Origin: Denitratisoma oestradiolicum
Lineage (GTDB): Bacteria > Pseudomonadota > Gammaproteobacteria > Burkholderiales > Rhodocyclaceae
DNA length: 64,000 nt
Direction: 5' to 3'
Assembly: GCF_902813185.1 (NCBI RefSeq)
Contig: NZ_LR778301.1
Coordinates: forward strand, 1,364,001 to 1,428,000
Shown here: positions 1 to 8,911 of the stretch, piece by piece
Numbering within the stretch: position 1 is the stretch's first letter
Layout of the letters: each line of letters begins with the position of its first letter
The notes under the pieces: model-generated
The model's database searches: none
What the model was told of the DNA's origin: nothing
The model's input: only the letters and a program-made list of their open reading frames with translations
Program-made: the position numbers and the translations under genes

Positions 1-885
1 CCGTTGGTCATGGAAGGGCGCGATGACGGCTCGAATCTGGTCGGGCATCACGTTCAGCGTGGCCTGCAGGAAGGCCAGCGCCGCGCGCAAGGCGTGGGGA
101 CGGGACTGGCGATCCGCGTCGCGGCAGGCGGCATGGTAGGACGAGGGGGGCAACAGTTCGAAGGCGCAGGCCGGCAGGGCCGGTTTCAGGGCCTCACCCC
201 CCTGGGTTTGCCAGTGACGGAAAGCGATGTCCCGGTTACCGTCGGATTCCTGCCAGCGGAAGATTGCCTCTCCTCGTGGTACCGCTACTACACCCAGCAG
301 ATAGCGGGTATCCGACAGAAAACTGATGGTCTCGGGCAGCGTTGCCGGGTCTATGTGGTCGTTTTGTTGCTGGAGGGCGGCCCGGCCGAGTTTTTTTGTC
401 AAACGCAAGGTGTCGCAGTAGGTCTGGGGTAACTGGTCCGGGCTGAACAAAACATCGGCCAGGGTCAGCCGGACCTGGGTGGTCAGGATGTGGGCCTGCA
501 ACTGGACCCTGAGATTGTTCAGTATCTCCGCCGACAGGGGGCCGGAGGGGATGCTGTAGCGGGACCAGGCCAGGATGGGGGCCGCAATCAGCAGCAGATC
601 GAATTCCCCCGTGCTTTCCCCGGTACGGCTTTCGCTGCGGGATTCCACCAGGTCGGCCAGATTGTCATAGCCCCGTTCCCCGGTCTGGAACAGATGATCC
701 AGGGCGGCATTGAGGGCGGTCTCCTCGTCTGCCTCCAGTAATGCGTCGATCAGGGCGATGAGCCGGGTCTCCCAGAAGGTGTCCTCGATGCGGCTCGACG
801 ACAAGCCCAGGGCCTGGGCCAAGTTGCAGAGGGTTTCAACATCCGGGGTCTGCTTGCTGCGTCTGGAAAATCTGGATCGTTTCAC
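1..885 (-). CDS. DUF2863 family protein, 3' end outside the window
   Basis: The frame is open from a GTG at 885-883 down to base 1, giving 295 codons, so the C-terminus lies outside the window. I recognise the betaproteobacterial DUF2863 family from the basic start (KRSRFSRRSK) and from phrases such as APILAWSRYSIPSGPL, SDTRYLLG and FRWQE. Function is unknown. No signal peptide or membrane segment is visible, so it is probably cytosolic. The GTG start was chosen because the family begins with this basic stretch and there is no in-frame ATG upstream; no clear Shine-Dalgarno sequence precedes it. It is divergent from the PhoU-like gene. Confidence 0.8.
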   Translation of the reverse strand, partial: MKRSRFSRRSKQTPDVETLCNLAQALGLSSSRIEDTFWETRLIALIDALLEADEETALNAALDHLFQTGERGYDNLADLVESRSESRTGESTGEFDLLLIAAPILAWSRYSIPSGPLSAEILNNLRVQLQAHILTTQVRLTLADVLFSPDQLPQTYCDTLRLTKKLGRAALQQQNDHIDPATLPETISFLSDTRYLLGVVAVPRGEAIFRWQESDGNRDIAFRHWQTQGGEALKPALPACAFELLPPSSYHAACRDADRQSRPHALRAALAFLQATLNVMPDQIRAVIAPFHDQR

Positions 886-997
886 GAGGGGGGCGCAGGG
901 AGAGTTGTCGTCCCGGGGATTGTAGCAACTCCATTCAGCTCGGCTGTTCCCAAGCTGATAGACTGCGCCCCGTTCCAACCATTTTGGCGACTCTGTT

Positions 998-1636
998 ATG
1001 TTCTCAAAGCTGATGCCCAAGGAAGGGAAGTTCTTTGAACTTTTCAACGCTCATGCGGAGCTGGTGGTGCTGGGGGTGCGCCAGTTGGCCGCTCTGGTGG
1101 CCGATGTCGGTAACGGGTCCGAAACCCTGGGGCGGCATGCCCAGGCCATTGACGAGACCGAAACACGGGCCGACAAGATCACCCATGACACGATGGCCTT
1201 GCTCCACACGGTATTCACCACGCCCCTTAATCGGGATGAGATTCACCAATTGATCACCCGCATGGATGACATCCTGGACCTGATCCAGGATGTGGCGGAA
1301 TCCATGTATCTGTACGACGTGCGTCAGCTCACCGAGGAAGCCAGGCGGCTTTCGGATATCTGTATCTCCTGTTGCGAACGGGTCAAGACAGCGGTTTCCC
1401 TGCTGGGAGACATGGGCCATGCCCAGGCGATCCTGCGTACCTGCCAGGAAATCGATCAACTGGAATCCGACGCCGATCGGGTGATGCGCCAGGGTATGGC
1501 CAAGCTGTTCCGGGAAGAGACGGATGTGCGGCAACTCATCAAGCTCAAGGGCATCTACGAATTACTGGAGTCGGTGACCGATCGTTGTGAGGATGTGGCC
1601 AATATCATCGAGGGCATTGTCCTCGAGAATTCCTGA
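998..1636 (+). CDS. DUF47 / PhoU-like phosphate transport accessory protein
   Basis: A 212-residue all-helical protein of the DUF47 (TIGR00153) family, distantly related to PhoU. The start KLMPKEGKFFELF, the middle MDDILDLIQDVAESMYLYD and the end ELLESVTDRCEDVANIIEG are typical of the family. These proteins are encoded next to low-affinity PiT phosphate carriers and are thought to modulate them; the biochemical role is not settled. The PiT gene follows after 15 bp, so the two are almost certainly one operon. There is no signal peptide, so it is cytosolic. The length matches the family. Confidence 0.9.
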   Translation: MFSKLMPKEGKFFELFNAHAELVVLGVRQLAALVADVGNGSETLGRHAQAIDETETRADKITHDTMALLHTVFTTPLNRDEIHQLITRMDDILDLIQDVAESMYLYDVRQLTEEARRLSDICISCCERVKTAVSLLGDMGHAQAILRTCQEIDQLESDADRVMRQGMAKLFREETDVRQLIKLKGIYELLESVTDRCEDVANIIEGIVLENS

Positions 1637-1651
1637 CCGGGTTTCGCAATC

Positions 1652-2662
1652 ATGTCCAGTCTGGAAATAGGGCTGCCGGTCATCATATTGCTGGTGGTCC
1701 TGGCCTTGCTCTTCGACTTCATGAATGGCTTTCATGATGCGGCCAACTCCATCGCCACCGTAGTTTCCACTCGGGTTCTGAAGCCCCATCAGGCAGTGTT
1801 GTGGGCCGCTCTCTTCAATGTCATTGCCATTTTCATCTTCCAGCTCAAGGTGGCGACCACCATTGGCAAGGGCACCATTGATCCGGTCATTGTCGATCAT
1901 TATGTGATCTTCGGCGCCTTGGTAGGAGCCATTCTCTGGAATGTGATCACCTGGTATTACGGCATTCCCTCCAGTTCTTCCCATGCCCTGATCGGTGGTC
2001 TGGTGGGCGCCGCTGTGGCCAAGGGAGGCTTTCATTCCCTGATCTGGGCCGGGCTGGGCAAGACGATTCTGTTCATTTTTGTCGCGCCCTTTTTGGGGTT
2101 CATGCTGGGTGGCCTGATGATGGTGGCGGTGGCCTGGCTATGCATCCGGGTGCCGGCGGGCAAGGCCGATGCGGCTTTCCGACGACTGCAACTGATCTCG
2201 GCCGCCATGTACAGCCTGGGGCACGGTGGCAATGACGCCCAGAAAACCATCGGCATCATCTGGATGTTGTTGCTGGCGGCCAATGTCACCGACCCGGCGG
2301 CGACTCGTCCCGACACCTGGGTGATTGTGGCCTGTTACATGTCCATGGGTCTGGGCACCATGTTCGGGGGCTGGCGCATCGTCAAGACCATGGGTAACCG
2401 GATCACCAAGCTGGATCAACCTCGGGGTTTCTGCGCCAATTTTGGTGGCGCCTTGACTCTGTTCATGGCGACGGCTTTCGGTATTCCGGTTTCCACGACT
2501 CACACCATTACCGGCGCCATTGCCGGCGTTGGCACCACCGCAGGCGCCAAGCAGGTGCGCTGGGGTGTGGCGCGGGGTATTTTCTGGGCCTGGATCCTGA
2601 CAATTCCTGCAACAGCCCTGATTGCCGCGCTGGCCTGGGGTATCGGTCATCTGGTGCTGTGA
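1652..2662 (+). CDS. pit: PiT family inorganic phosphate transporter
   Basis: A 336-residue polytopic inner-membrane protein of the PiT (PHO4) family, which moves metal-phosphate with protons. Both signature repeats are visible: near the N-terminus FDFMNGFHDAANSIATVVST, and in the second half GHGGNDAQKTIG with a later PVSTTHTITGAIAG. The two-repeat arrangement with about ten membrane helices and the short length are typical of bacterial PitA-type carriers paired with DUF47 proteins. It lies 15 bp downstream of the DUF47 gene and is transcribed with it. The substrate could also be arsenate, which PiT carriers take up by mistake; this matters because arsenic genes lie about 23 kb away. Confidence 0.93.
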   Translation: MSSLEIGLPVIILLVVLALLFDFMNGFHDAANSIATVVSTRVLKPHQAVLWAALFNVIAIFIFQLKVATTIGKGTIDPVIVDHYVIFGALVGAILWNVITWYYGIPSSSSHALIGGLVGAAVAKGGFHSLIWAGLGKTILFIFVAPFLGFMLGGLMMVAVAWLCIRVPAGKADAAFRRLQLISAAMYSLGHGGNDAQKTIGIIWMLLLAANVTDPAATRPDTWVIVACYMSMGLGTMFGGWRIVKTMGNRITKLDQPRGFCANFGGALTLFMATAFGIPVSTTHTITGAIAGVGTTAGAKQVRWGVARGIFWAWILTIPATALIAALAWGIGHLVL

Positions 2663-2745
2663 GTGTCGGGCTTTTGCTACTGCCTGATCGGGTATGACGC
2701 CGCTGGAATAACTGGGCCGGGATGCGTCTCCTCTGTTAGAATTCC

Positions 2746-2849
2746 TTGTGGCGGGTCTCCCCGCATTGTGAGGCGGTGAATCTGGTCAGGTCCGGAAGGA
2801 AGCAGCCACAGCCGATTCTTGCAAGTGCCGGGGGTCAGGCTCGCCACCT
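2746..2849 (+). ncRNA. ffs: Signal recognition particle RNA (4.5S, small bacterial type)
   Basis: The invariant SRP apical loop GGTCAGGTCCGGAAGGAAGC lies at 2784-2803, followed by AGCCA and the opposite strand GTGCCGGGGGTCAGG. The closing helix pairs GTGGCGGG (2748-2755) with CTCGCCAC (2840-2847), giving a hairpin of about 100 nt, the size of the small bacterial RNA. It pairs with Ffh to target membrane proteins. The T-rich CCTTTGTTTT after the closing helix probably serves as its terminator. It lies upstream of dnaX, as in many proteobacteria. Ends are approximate by a few bases. Confidence 0.95.
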
Positions 2850-2887
2850 TTGTTTTATCTGCGGGGTTCCCCGCAGATAAAACAAAG
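2848..2887. repeat. 40-bp perfect palindrome after the SRP RNA
   Basis: Two 19-nt arms (2848-2866 and 2869-2887) are exact inverted copies around a 2-nt centre, with a GC core of TCTGCGGGG/CCCCGCAGA. The first arm opens with the T-run that should end ffs. No T-run follows the second arm, so it is not a textbook terminator in either direction. It could be a transcript-end stabiliser or an intergenic repeat. Confidence 0.8.
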
Positions 2888-2910
2888 GGCATTACGGACA
2901 CCCCCTCCCG

Positions 2911-2935
2911 ACCTCCCCCGCCTTGCGGGGGAGGT
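2911..2935. repeat. Short intergenic palindrome upstream of dnaX
   Basis: ACCTCCCCCGC (2911-2921) and GCGGGGGAGGT (2925-2935) form an 11-bp perfect stem with a CTT loop and no T-run. It resembles small dispersed GC-rich palindromes of betaproteobacterial intergenic DNA. The rest of the 2663-3056 gap holds the SRP RNA, the 40-bp palindrome and the dnaX leader; I see no further gene in it. Confidence 0.6.
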
Positions 2936-3056
2936 GACTGAATAGGCGCCTAGCGGCGCGATCGACCAGGGCGTGCGAGTACTTATCTGACGCTCTTCTT
3001 GGCATGGAGCAGGTCTCTTTGTATATCCCGAGCATTCCCGTTTTTTCGGTCAGGAC

Positions 3057-4646
3057 ATGAGTTATCAGGTGCTGGCGCGAAAGTGGCGCCCCAAGTCTTT
3101 TGCCACATTGGTGGGCCAGGAGCACGTGGTGCGTGCGCTGACCCACGCCCTGGACCAGCAGCGTCTCCATCACGCCTATCTATTTACCGGCACTCGCGGG
3201 GTAGGCAAGACCACCCTGGCGCGGATCATGGCCAAGGCACTGAATTGCGAGGCCGGGGTGACGTCCACGCCCTGTGGCGTTTGTTCCTCATGCATGGAAA
3301 TCGATGGCGGTCGCTTTGTGGACCTGATCGAAGTGGATGCCGCCACCAACACCAAAGTGGATGAGATGCGGCAGTTGCTGGAAAACGCCACCTACGCACC
3401 GACTCGGGGCCGCTACAAGGTTTACGTCATTGACGAAGTTCATATGCTCTCCAATTCCGCCTTCAACGCCATGTTGAAGACCCTGGAGGAGCCTCCCGAG
3501 CATATCAAGTTCATCCTCGCCACCACCGACCCCCAGAAGATCCCGGTAACGGTGCTGTCCCGTTGTCTTCAGTTCAACCTGAAGCAGATGCCCCAGGGGC
3601 ATATCGTCGATCACCTGAGCCGGATTCTCGAAGCGGAAGGCGTAGTGTGCGAAGCACTGGCCTTGCGCCATCTGGCCAAGGCGGCGGCAGGCAGTATGCG
3701 TGATGCCCTCTCCCTGCTTGATCAGGCCATCGCCCACGGTGCCGGCAAGGTGGAAGAAGAGGGAGTGCGCGACATGCTGGGCACGGTGGGGGATGATTAT
3801 CTCTATGCCCTGCTGGATGCCCTGGCGGCGGGAGACGCGGCCGCCCTGGTGGCGGTGGCGGATCGCATGGAGGCGCGCAGCCTCGCTTTCGATTCCGCCC
3901 TTCAGGAGCTGGCGACCCTGCTGCATCGCATCGCCCTGTTGCAGTTCTCGCCGGAGGCCATGGCCGACCCTATGGAGCGGGCAAGGCTGCAAGTCTATGC
4001 GGATGCCCTGGATCCCGAGTTCCTGCAACTTTGCTACCAGATCGTCATCCACGGCCGCGACGACCTGGCCCTGGCACCGGACGAATACGCCGGCTTCACG
4101 ATGACCCTGCTGCGCCTGACGGCCTTCCGTCCCGAGGCGGCGAACGCGGTTCCGCGCCAGCCGGCGACGGCAGCGCCTGCGAACAAAATTGTGGCGCCAG
4201 TACCTGCGCAGCCGGTCGCCGCCACGACGGCACCGGCGCCCAAGGTGGAATCCCGTCCGGTCATGGAAGGGGATGATCCCTGGCATCAGTTGGTGGCCCG
4301 CCTGCCCCTGTCCGGCATGGCGCGCCAGTTAGCTCAGCACTGTGAACTGGTGGCGATGAATGAGGCGCTGGTCACACTGCGCCTGTCCCCGGTGCATAAG
4401 CATCTGATGGGGCGGATGCAGGAAGACAAGTTGCAGACCGAATTGCAGAATCATTTCGGTCGCCCCCTGAAACTGGCCCTGGACCTGGCGGACACGGAAT
4501 CGGAGACGCCTGCGGAAAAAGCCCGCAATGTGCAACGGGAGCGTCAGGAGCGGGCCATCGCGGCCATTGAGGGCGACAATTTTGTGCGTGAGGTGGTGGA
4601 TATGTTCGACGCCACCATCGACGAATCGACGATCAAACCCATTTGA
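3057..4646 (+). CDS. dnaX: DNA polymerase III subunit gamma/tau
   Basis: A 529-residue clamp-loader ATPase subunit. The N-terminal AAA+ module shows MSYQVLARKWRPKSFATLVG, Walker A GTRGVGKTT, four zinc-binding cysteines (NCEAG...PCGVCSSC), Walker B VYVIDEVHML and the sensor LATTDPQKIPVTVLSRC. Domain III follows, then a Pro/Ala-rich linker (about residues 365-400) and the tau-type C-terminal domain that contacts the polymerase. No A AAA AAG slippery site is present, so a short gamma form by frameshift is not supported. It heads the dnaX-ybaB-recR operon: ybaB starts 12 bp downstream. Confidence 0.97.
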   Translation: MSYQVLARKWRPKSFATLVGQEHVVRALTHALDQQRLHHAYLFTGTRGVGKTTLARIMAKALNCEAGVTSTPCGVCSSCMEIDGGRFVDLIEVDAATNTKVDEMRQLLENATYAPTRGRYKVYVIDEVHMLSNSAFNAMLKTLEEPPEHIKFILATTDPQKIPVTVLSRCLQFNLKQMPQGHIVDHLSRILEAEGVVCEALALRHLAKAAAGSMRDALSLLDQAIAHGAGKVEEEGVRDMLGTVGDDYLYALLDALAAGDAAALVAVADRMEARSLAFDSALQELATLLHRIALLQFSPEAMADPMERARLQVYADALDPEFLQLCYQIVIHGRDDLALAPDEYAGFTMTLLRLTAFRPEAANAVPRQPATAAPANKIVAPVPAQPVAATTAPAPKVESRPVMEGDDPWHQLVARLPLSGMARQLAQHCELVAMNEALVTLRLSPVHKHLMGRMQEDKLQTELQNHFGRPLKLALDLADTESETPAEKARNVQRERQERAIAAIEGDNFVREVVDMFDATIDESTIKPI

Positions 4647-4658
4647 GGAGTAGCAGGC

Positions 4659-4988
4659 ATGAAAGGCGGTCTTGGCAACCTGGGGGCGCTGATGAAGCAG
4701 GCCCAGCAGATGCAGCAGAACATGGCGAAAGCCCAGGAGGAACTGGCCGCCATTGAGGTGGAAGGGCAGTCCGGGGCTGGCATGGTCAAGATCACCATGA
4801 CCTGCAAGCACGATGTGCGGCGCGTGGTGATCGATCCTGCCGCCATGGATGACCGGGAAATGCTGGAAGACCTGGTGGCGGCGGCGGTCAACGACGCCAA
4901 CCGGCGGGTGGATGCCACCACCCAGGAACGCATGGGGTCGTTTACGGCAGGCCTGAACCTGCCGCCGGGCATGAAACTGCCCTTCTGA
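4659..4988 (+). CDS. ybaB: YbaB/EbfC family nucleoid-associated protein
   Basis: A 109-residue protein with the family start [20 protein letters not shown] and the [17 protein letters not shown] core. It forms a tweezer-like dimer that binds DNA and is nearly always encoded between dnaX and recR, as here. Its TGA stop at 4986-4988 overlaps the recR ATG at 4988 by one base, which points to translational coupling. The GGAG in GAGGAGTAGCAGGC upstream is a good ribosome site. Confidence 0.95.
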   Translation: MKGGLGNLGALMKQAQQMQQNMAKAQEELAAIEVEGQSGAGMVKITMTCKHDVRRVVIDPAAMDDREMLEDLVAAAVNDANRRVDATTQERMGSFTAGLNLPPGMKLPF

Positions 4989-5584
4989 TGGCACGGCCCT
5001 CCAGCCTCGACGAGTTGATCGAGGCCTTGCGCTGCCTGCCGGGTGTTGGGCCCAAGTCGGCCCAGCGCATGGCCTATCACCTGCTTCAGCACAATCCTCG
5101 GGGTGGGGAGCGGCTGAGTCTGGCCATCGCCCATGCCTTGAAGAATCTGCGCCACTGCATCCGCTGCAACAATTTCACCGAAGCCGAGGTATGCGAACGT
5201 TGCGCCTCGTCCAAGCGCGACCCGTCCCTGCTATGCGTGGTGGAAATGCCCGTGGATCTCAACACCATGGAGCAGACCCATGCCTTCAATGGTCTCTATT
5301 ACGTGCTGATGGGACGTCTGTCCCCCCTGGATGGTATAGGTCCCCGGGAACTGGCCTTCGAGCGGCTGATGGCCCGGGTCGGCGATGGCCTGGTCAAGGA
5401 AGTGATCCTGGCCACCAACTTCACCAACGAGGGGGAGGCCACGGCCCATTACCTGTCCGAGCTGCTGCGGGCCCGGGGGCTCAAGTCCAGCCGTATCGCC
5501 CGGGGCGTGCCGGTGGGCGGGGAACTGGAATTCACCGATGCCGCTACCGTGGCCCAGGCGCTGCGGGAACGGCGGGAGTACTGA
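4988..5584 (+). CDS. recR: Recombination mediator protein RecR
   Basis: A 198-residue RecR with all expected parts in order: the helix-hairpin-helix [17 protein letters not shown] (residues about 17-33), the four-cysteine zinc finger [16 protein letters not shown], and the Toprim domain with [19 protein letters not shown] and the C-terminal [20 protein letters not shown]. It acts with RecF/RecO to load RecA onto gapped DNA. The length is standard, and the start overlaps the ybaB stop. Confidence 0.97.
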   Translation: MARPSSLDELIEALRCLPGVGPKSAQRMAYHLLQHNPRGGERLSLAIAHALKNLRHCIRCNNFTEAEVCERCASSKRDPSLLCVVEMPVDLNTMEQTHAFNGLYYVLMGRLSPLDGIGPRELAFERLMARVGDGLVKEVILATNFTNEGEATAHYLSELLRARGLKSSRIARGVPVGGELEFTDAATVAQALRERREY

Positions 5585-5591
5585 GCTGAGT

Positions 5592-6794
5592 ATGGCGAGC
5601 GCACCCGACAAGCCTCTGTCCGGCGTCCGGGTGATCGAGTTCGGCACCCTGATTGCCGGGCCGTTTTGCAGCCGTATCCTGGCGGAATTTGGCGCCGAGG
5701 TGATCAAGATCGAGTCGCCGGGAGAAGGGGACCCCCTGCGCAAATGGCGCAAGATGCACGGAGACACTTCCCTCTGGTGGTTCGTTCAGTCCCGAAACAA
5801 GAAGTCGGTGACGGTCAATCTCAAGCACCCGGAAGGAATCGAGGTGATCCGGCGCCTTGTGGGCGAGGCTGACATGGTGGTGGAAAATTTCCGCCCCGGT
5901 GTCATGGAGAAGCTGGGCTTGGGCTGGGAATCCCTGTCCTCGCTCAATCCCGGCCTGGTGATGGTGCGCCTGTCCGGTTTCGGTCAGACCGGTCCGATGG
6001 CCCGGCAACCCGGCTTTGGCGCGGTGGGCGAAGCCATGGGTGGGCTGCGCTATGTGACCGGTTTCTCCGATCGACCGCCGGTGAAGACCGGGATATCCAT
6101 CGGCGACTCCATCGCCGCCCTGTGGGGGGCGATCGGCGGCCTGATGGCCCTGCGTCACCGGGAAGTGAATGGCGGTGCCGGGCAGGTGGTGGATGTGGCC
6201 CTGTATGAAGCCGTGTTTGCGATGATGGAAAGTCTGGTGCCGGAGTTCGACGTCTTCGGCTTCATCCGTGAGCGCACCGGCAATGTCATGCCGGGGATTA
6301 CGCCTTCCAATACCTATACGAGCCGGGACGGCAAGCATGTCACCATCGGTGCCAACGGGGATGCCATTTTTCGGCGCTTCATGAGCGCCATCGGCCGTCC
6401 CGACCTGGCCGAGGATCCGGCCCTGGCCGACAATGCAGGCCGGGATGGCCGGGCCGCAGAAATTTATGGTGTCATCGCCGATTGGGTGGCGGCCCATGAC
6501 GAGGCAACGGTGCTGAATACTGCAGCCCGGGCCGAAACTCCTGCCAGCCGCATCTATTCGGTGGCCGATATGTTCCAGGACCCCCAGTTTCTCGCCCGGG
6601 GCATGCTGGAGCAGGCAAGCCTGCCTGGTGGCGGGAAATTTCGTATCCCAGGGGTGGTGCCTAAGTTGAGCGAGACGCCGGGGAGTACGGAATGGATTGG
6701 GCCAGCCCTGGGCGAGCATACCGATGCGGTATTGGCCGAACTGGGGTATTCCTCCGGGGAGGTCGAGCGGCTGCGCTCTTTGCGCGCCGTTTGA
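5592..6794 (+). CDS. CaiB/BaiF family (class III) CoA transferase
   Basis: A 400-residue family III CoA transferase. The start PLSGVRVIEFGTLIAGPFCSR, the LAEFGAEVIKIESPGEGDPLRKW segment and NKKSVTVNLKHPEG are typical, and the catalytic Asp is expected in the DSIAALWGAIGGL stretch or just before it. It moves CoA between carboxylic acids; the substrate cannot be read from sequence. ATG at 5592 was preferred over an upstream in-frame start because that one lies inside recR and the family begins just before PLSGVRV. It follows recR by 7 bp and may be cotranscribed, although it is functionally unrelated. A role in steroid or bile-acid CoA metabolism is possible but unproven. Confidence 0.9.
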   Translation: MASAPDKPLSGVRVIEFGTLIAGPFCSRILAEFGAEVIKIESPGEGDPLRKWRKMHGDTSLWWFVQSRNKKSVTVNLKHPEGIEVIRRLVGEADMVVENFRPGVMEKLGLGWESLSSLNPGLVMVRLSGFGQTGPMARQPGFGAVGEAMGGLRYVTGFSDRPPVKTGISIGDSIAALWGAIGGLMALRHREVNGGAGQVVDVALYEAVFAMMESLVPEFDVFGFIRERTGNVMPGITPSNTYTSRDGKHVTIGANGDAIFRRFMSAIGRPDLAEDPALADNAGRDGRAAEIYGVIADWVAAHDEATVLNTAARAETPASRIYSVADMFQDPQFLARGMLEQASLPGGGKFRIPGVVPKLSETPGSTEWIGPALGEHTDAVLAELGYSSGEVERLRSLRAV

Positions 6795-6906
6795 GGTCTG
6801 ACGCAGCCGCTAAGGGGGCTGTCAAGTGTACTGGCTGATTTATGATTTCGGCATTAAATTAAAGGCATTTCATTGGTAGGGGTTTTAATCGCCTCGCTGA
6901 ACCCGC

Positions 6907-6912
6907 TATAAT
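6907..6912 (+). promoter_or_regulatory. Likely -10 box of the petABC promoter
   Basis: An exact TATAAT sits 71 bp before the petA start in an AT-richer stretch of the 188-bp gap after the CoA transferase. The -35 match is weak (TTTAAT at 6884-6889, 17-bp spacing). The strand and position fit a petABC promoter. Confidence 0.5.
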
Positions 6913-6982
6913 CGCCCGCTTTCCGGGTTCCCCTCCCCGAGCGCCTTTTTCCTTTTCTTACCTTCTGGGACTTTACAAAACC

Positions 6983-7594
6983 ATGAGTAGTAGTGACGAA
7001 AAAGTGGATTGCGGCCGACGCCGCCTTCTCGTCGCCACCGCAGCCGCTGGTGGCGTGGTTGGCGTGGCTGCGACCGTGCCGTTCCTGGCCAGCATGGCGC
7101 CTTCAGAGCGTGCCAAGTCCGCGGGGGCGCCGGTGGAGGTCGATATCAGCAAGCTCGAACCAGGTCAGATGACGACGGTCGAATGGCGCGGCAAGCCGGT
7201 CTGGATCATCCACCGGACCCCGGAAATGCTCGAGTCTTTGAAAAAAACCGACGAGAAGGTCGCTGATCCGAAATCCGAGCGCAAACAGGCCGAATTCCCG
7301 CCTCCCGATGGAATTGATCCTGAGACCCGTGCGCTCAAACCCGAATACATGGTGGTGGTGGGTATCTGCACCCACCTGGGATGTTCTCCCACCGACAAGT
7401 TCAAGACCGGCGCCGAATCCGGCGTCGATCCCGACTGGGCAGGCGGTTTCTTGTGTCCCTGTCATGGCTCCACCTTCGACCTGGCAGGCCGTGTGTATAA
7501 GAATAAGCCCGCGCCAGACAATCTCCCCATTCCGCCGCACGTCTACCTATCGGAATCGAAAATTCTGATCGGTGAAAACAAGCAGGGGGCGTAA
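6983..7594 (+). CDS. petA: Ubiquinol-cytochrome c reductase, Rieske iron-sulfur subunit
   Basis: A 203-residue Rieske protein of the cytochrome bc1 complex. The N-terminus has a twin-arginine-type anchor (CGRRRLLVATAAAGGVVGV) that stays as the membrane helix. The 2Fe-2S ligands are in the two standard boxes CTHLGC and CPCHGS, followed by the conserved PAPDNLPIPP loop. It takes electrons from ubiquinol at the Qo site and passes them to cytochrome c1. petB starts 3 bp downstream, so the three genes form one operon. Confidence 0.97.
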   Translation: MSSSDEKVDCGRRRLLVATAAAGGVVGVAATVPFLASMAPSERAKSAGAPVEVDISKLEPGQMTTVEWRGKPVWIIHRTPEMLESLKKTDEKVADPKSERKQAEFPPPDGIDPETRALKPEYMVVVGICTHLGCSPTDKFKTGAESGVDPDWAGGFLCPCHGSTFDLAGRVYKNKPAPDNLPIPPHVYLSESKILIGENKQGA

Positions 7595-7597
7595 TTC

Positions 7598-8911
7598 ATG
7601 GCTAGCAACATCGAAAAGCACAAGTCCAACGGAACCGTGGTGGGTGATCTGATGGAGTGGGTGGATGCCCGCTTCCCTCTGATGTCCCTGTACAAGGATC
7701 ATCTGTCCGAGTACTACGCGCCGAAGAATTTCAACTTCTGGTATTTCTTCGGCTCCCTGGCGCTGCTGGTCCTGGTGAATCAGATCGTCACCGGCATCTT
7801 CCTCACCATGCACTTCAAGCCGGATGCGGCCCTCAACGCCTCGGGCGTGCCGGTGGCCTTTGCCAGTGTCGAGTACATCATGCGCGATGTGCCCCTGGGC
7901 TGGCTGGTTCGCTACATGCACTCCACCGGCGCTTCGGCCTTTTTCGTGGTGGTCTACCTGCACATGTTCCGCGGCATGCTCTACGGTTCCTACCGCAAGC
8001 CACGGGAACTGATCTGGGTCTTCGGTCTCCTGATCTTCCTGTGCCTGATGGCCGAGGCTTTCTTCGGCTACCTGCTGCCCTGGGGACAGATGTCCTTCTG
8101 GGGTGCCCAGGTGATCGTCAACCTGTTCTCCGCCATTCCCCTGATCGGGCCGGATCTCTCGGTGTTCATCCGTGGCGACTTCGTGGTGTCGGATGCCACC
8201 CTGAACCGCTTCTTCTCCTTCCATGTGATCGCCATCCCCCTGGTTCTGCTGGGTCTGGTGGTGGCTCATGTGATCGCGTTGCACGAGGTGGGCTCCAACA
8301 ATCCGGACGGCGTGGAAATCAAGAAGCACAAGGGCGCTGACGGCCATCCCCTGGACGGCATCCCCTTCCATCCCTACTACACGGTGAAGGACATCGTCGG
8401 CGTGGTGGTATTCCTGATGGCCTTCTCCTTGGTGATCTTCTTCATGCCGGAGTTGGGCGGCTACTTCCTGGAGTACAACAACTTCATCCCGGCCGACCCG
8501 ATGAAGACCCCGCCCCATATCGCCCCGGTGTGGTACTTCACGCCCTTCTATTCCATGCTTCGCGCTGTGACCATCAATTTCTTCTGGATTGATGCCAAGT
8601 TCTGGGGTGTGGTCGCCATGGGTGCGGGGGTGGTGATCCTGGCTTTCCTGCCCTGGCTGGACCGTAGTCCGGTGAAATCGATCCGCTATCGTGGTCCGAT
8701 CTACAAGACTCTGCTGTCGATCTGGGTGGTGGCTTTCGTGATTCTTGGCTTCCTCGGTACCAAGCCGCCGTCCTACGCCTTCTTCGGAATTCTTCCCGGT
8801 GAGCCCATTGCCAAGTTTTTCACCATCTACTATTTCCTCTTCTTCCTGACGATGCCCTGGTGGTCACGGCTCGACAAGTGCCAGCCCGAACCGGAAAGGG
8901 TGACTGGATAA
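7598..8911 (+). CDS. petB: Ubiquinol-cytochrome c reductase, cytochrome b subunit
   Basis: A 437-residue cytochrome b with about nine membrane helices. It begins with the amphipathic segment MEWVDARFPLMSLYKDHLSEY. Heme-ligand histidines lie in RYMHSTGASAFFVVVYLHMF and SFHVIAIPLVLLGLVVAHVIALH, and the Qo-site sequence is ADPMKTPPHIAPVWYFTPFY. The length is that of full bacterial cytochrome b. It carries both b hemes of the bc1 complex. The TAA stop shares a base with the petC ATG (TAATG at 8909-8913). Confidence 0.97.
   Translation: MASNIEKHKSNGTVVGDLMEWVDARFPLMSLYKDHLSEYYAPKNFNFWYFFGSLALLVLVNQIVTGIFLTMHFKPDAALNASGVPVAFASVEYIMRDVPLGWLVRYMHSTGASAFFVVVYLHMFRGMLYGSYRKPRELIWVFGLLIFLCLMAEAFFGYLLPWGQMSFWGAQVIVNLFSAIPLIGPDLSVFIRGDFVVSDATLNRFFSFHVIAIPLVLLGLVVAHVIALHEVGSNNPDGVEIKKHKGADGHPLDGIPFHPYYTVKDIVGVVVFLMAFSLVIFFMPELGGYFLEYNNFIPADPMKTPPHIAPVWYFTPFYSMLRAVTINFFWIDAKFWGVVAMGAGVVILAFLPWLDRSPVKSIRYRGPIYKTLLSIWVVAFVILGFLGTKPPSYAFFGILPGEPIAKFFTIYYFLFFLTMPWWSRLDKCQPEPERVTG

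Noticed and set aside
4490..4530. A programmed frameshift site in dnaX
   Set aside because: Only five A residues occur (GGAAAAAGCC); no A AAA AAG heptamer is present, and the frame stays open to the tau end.
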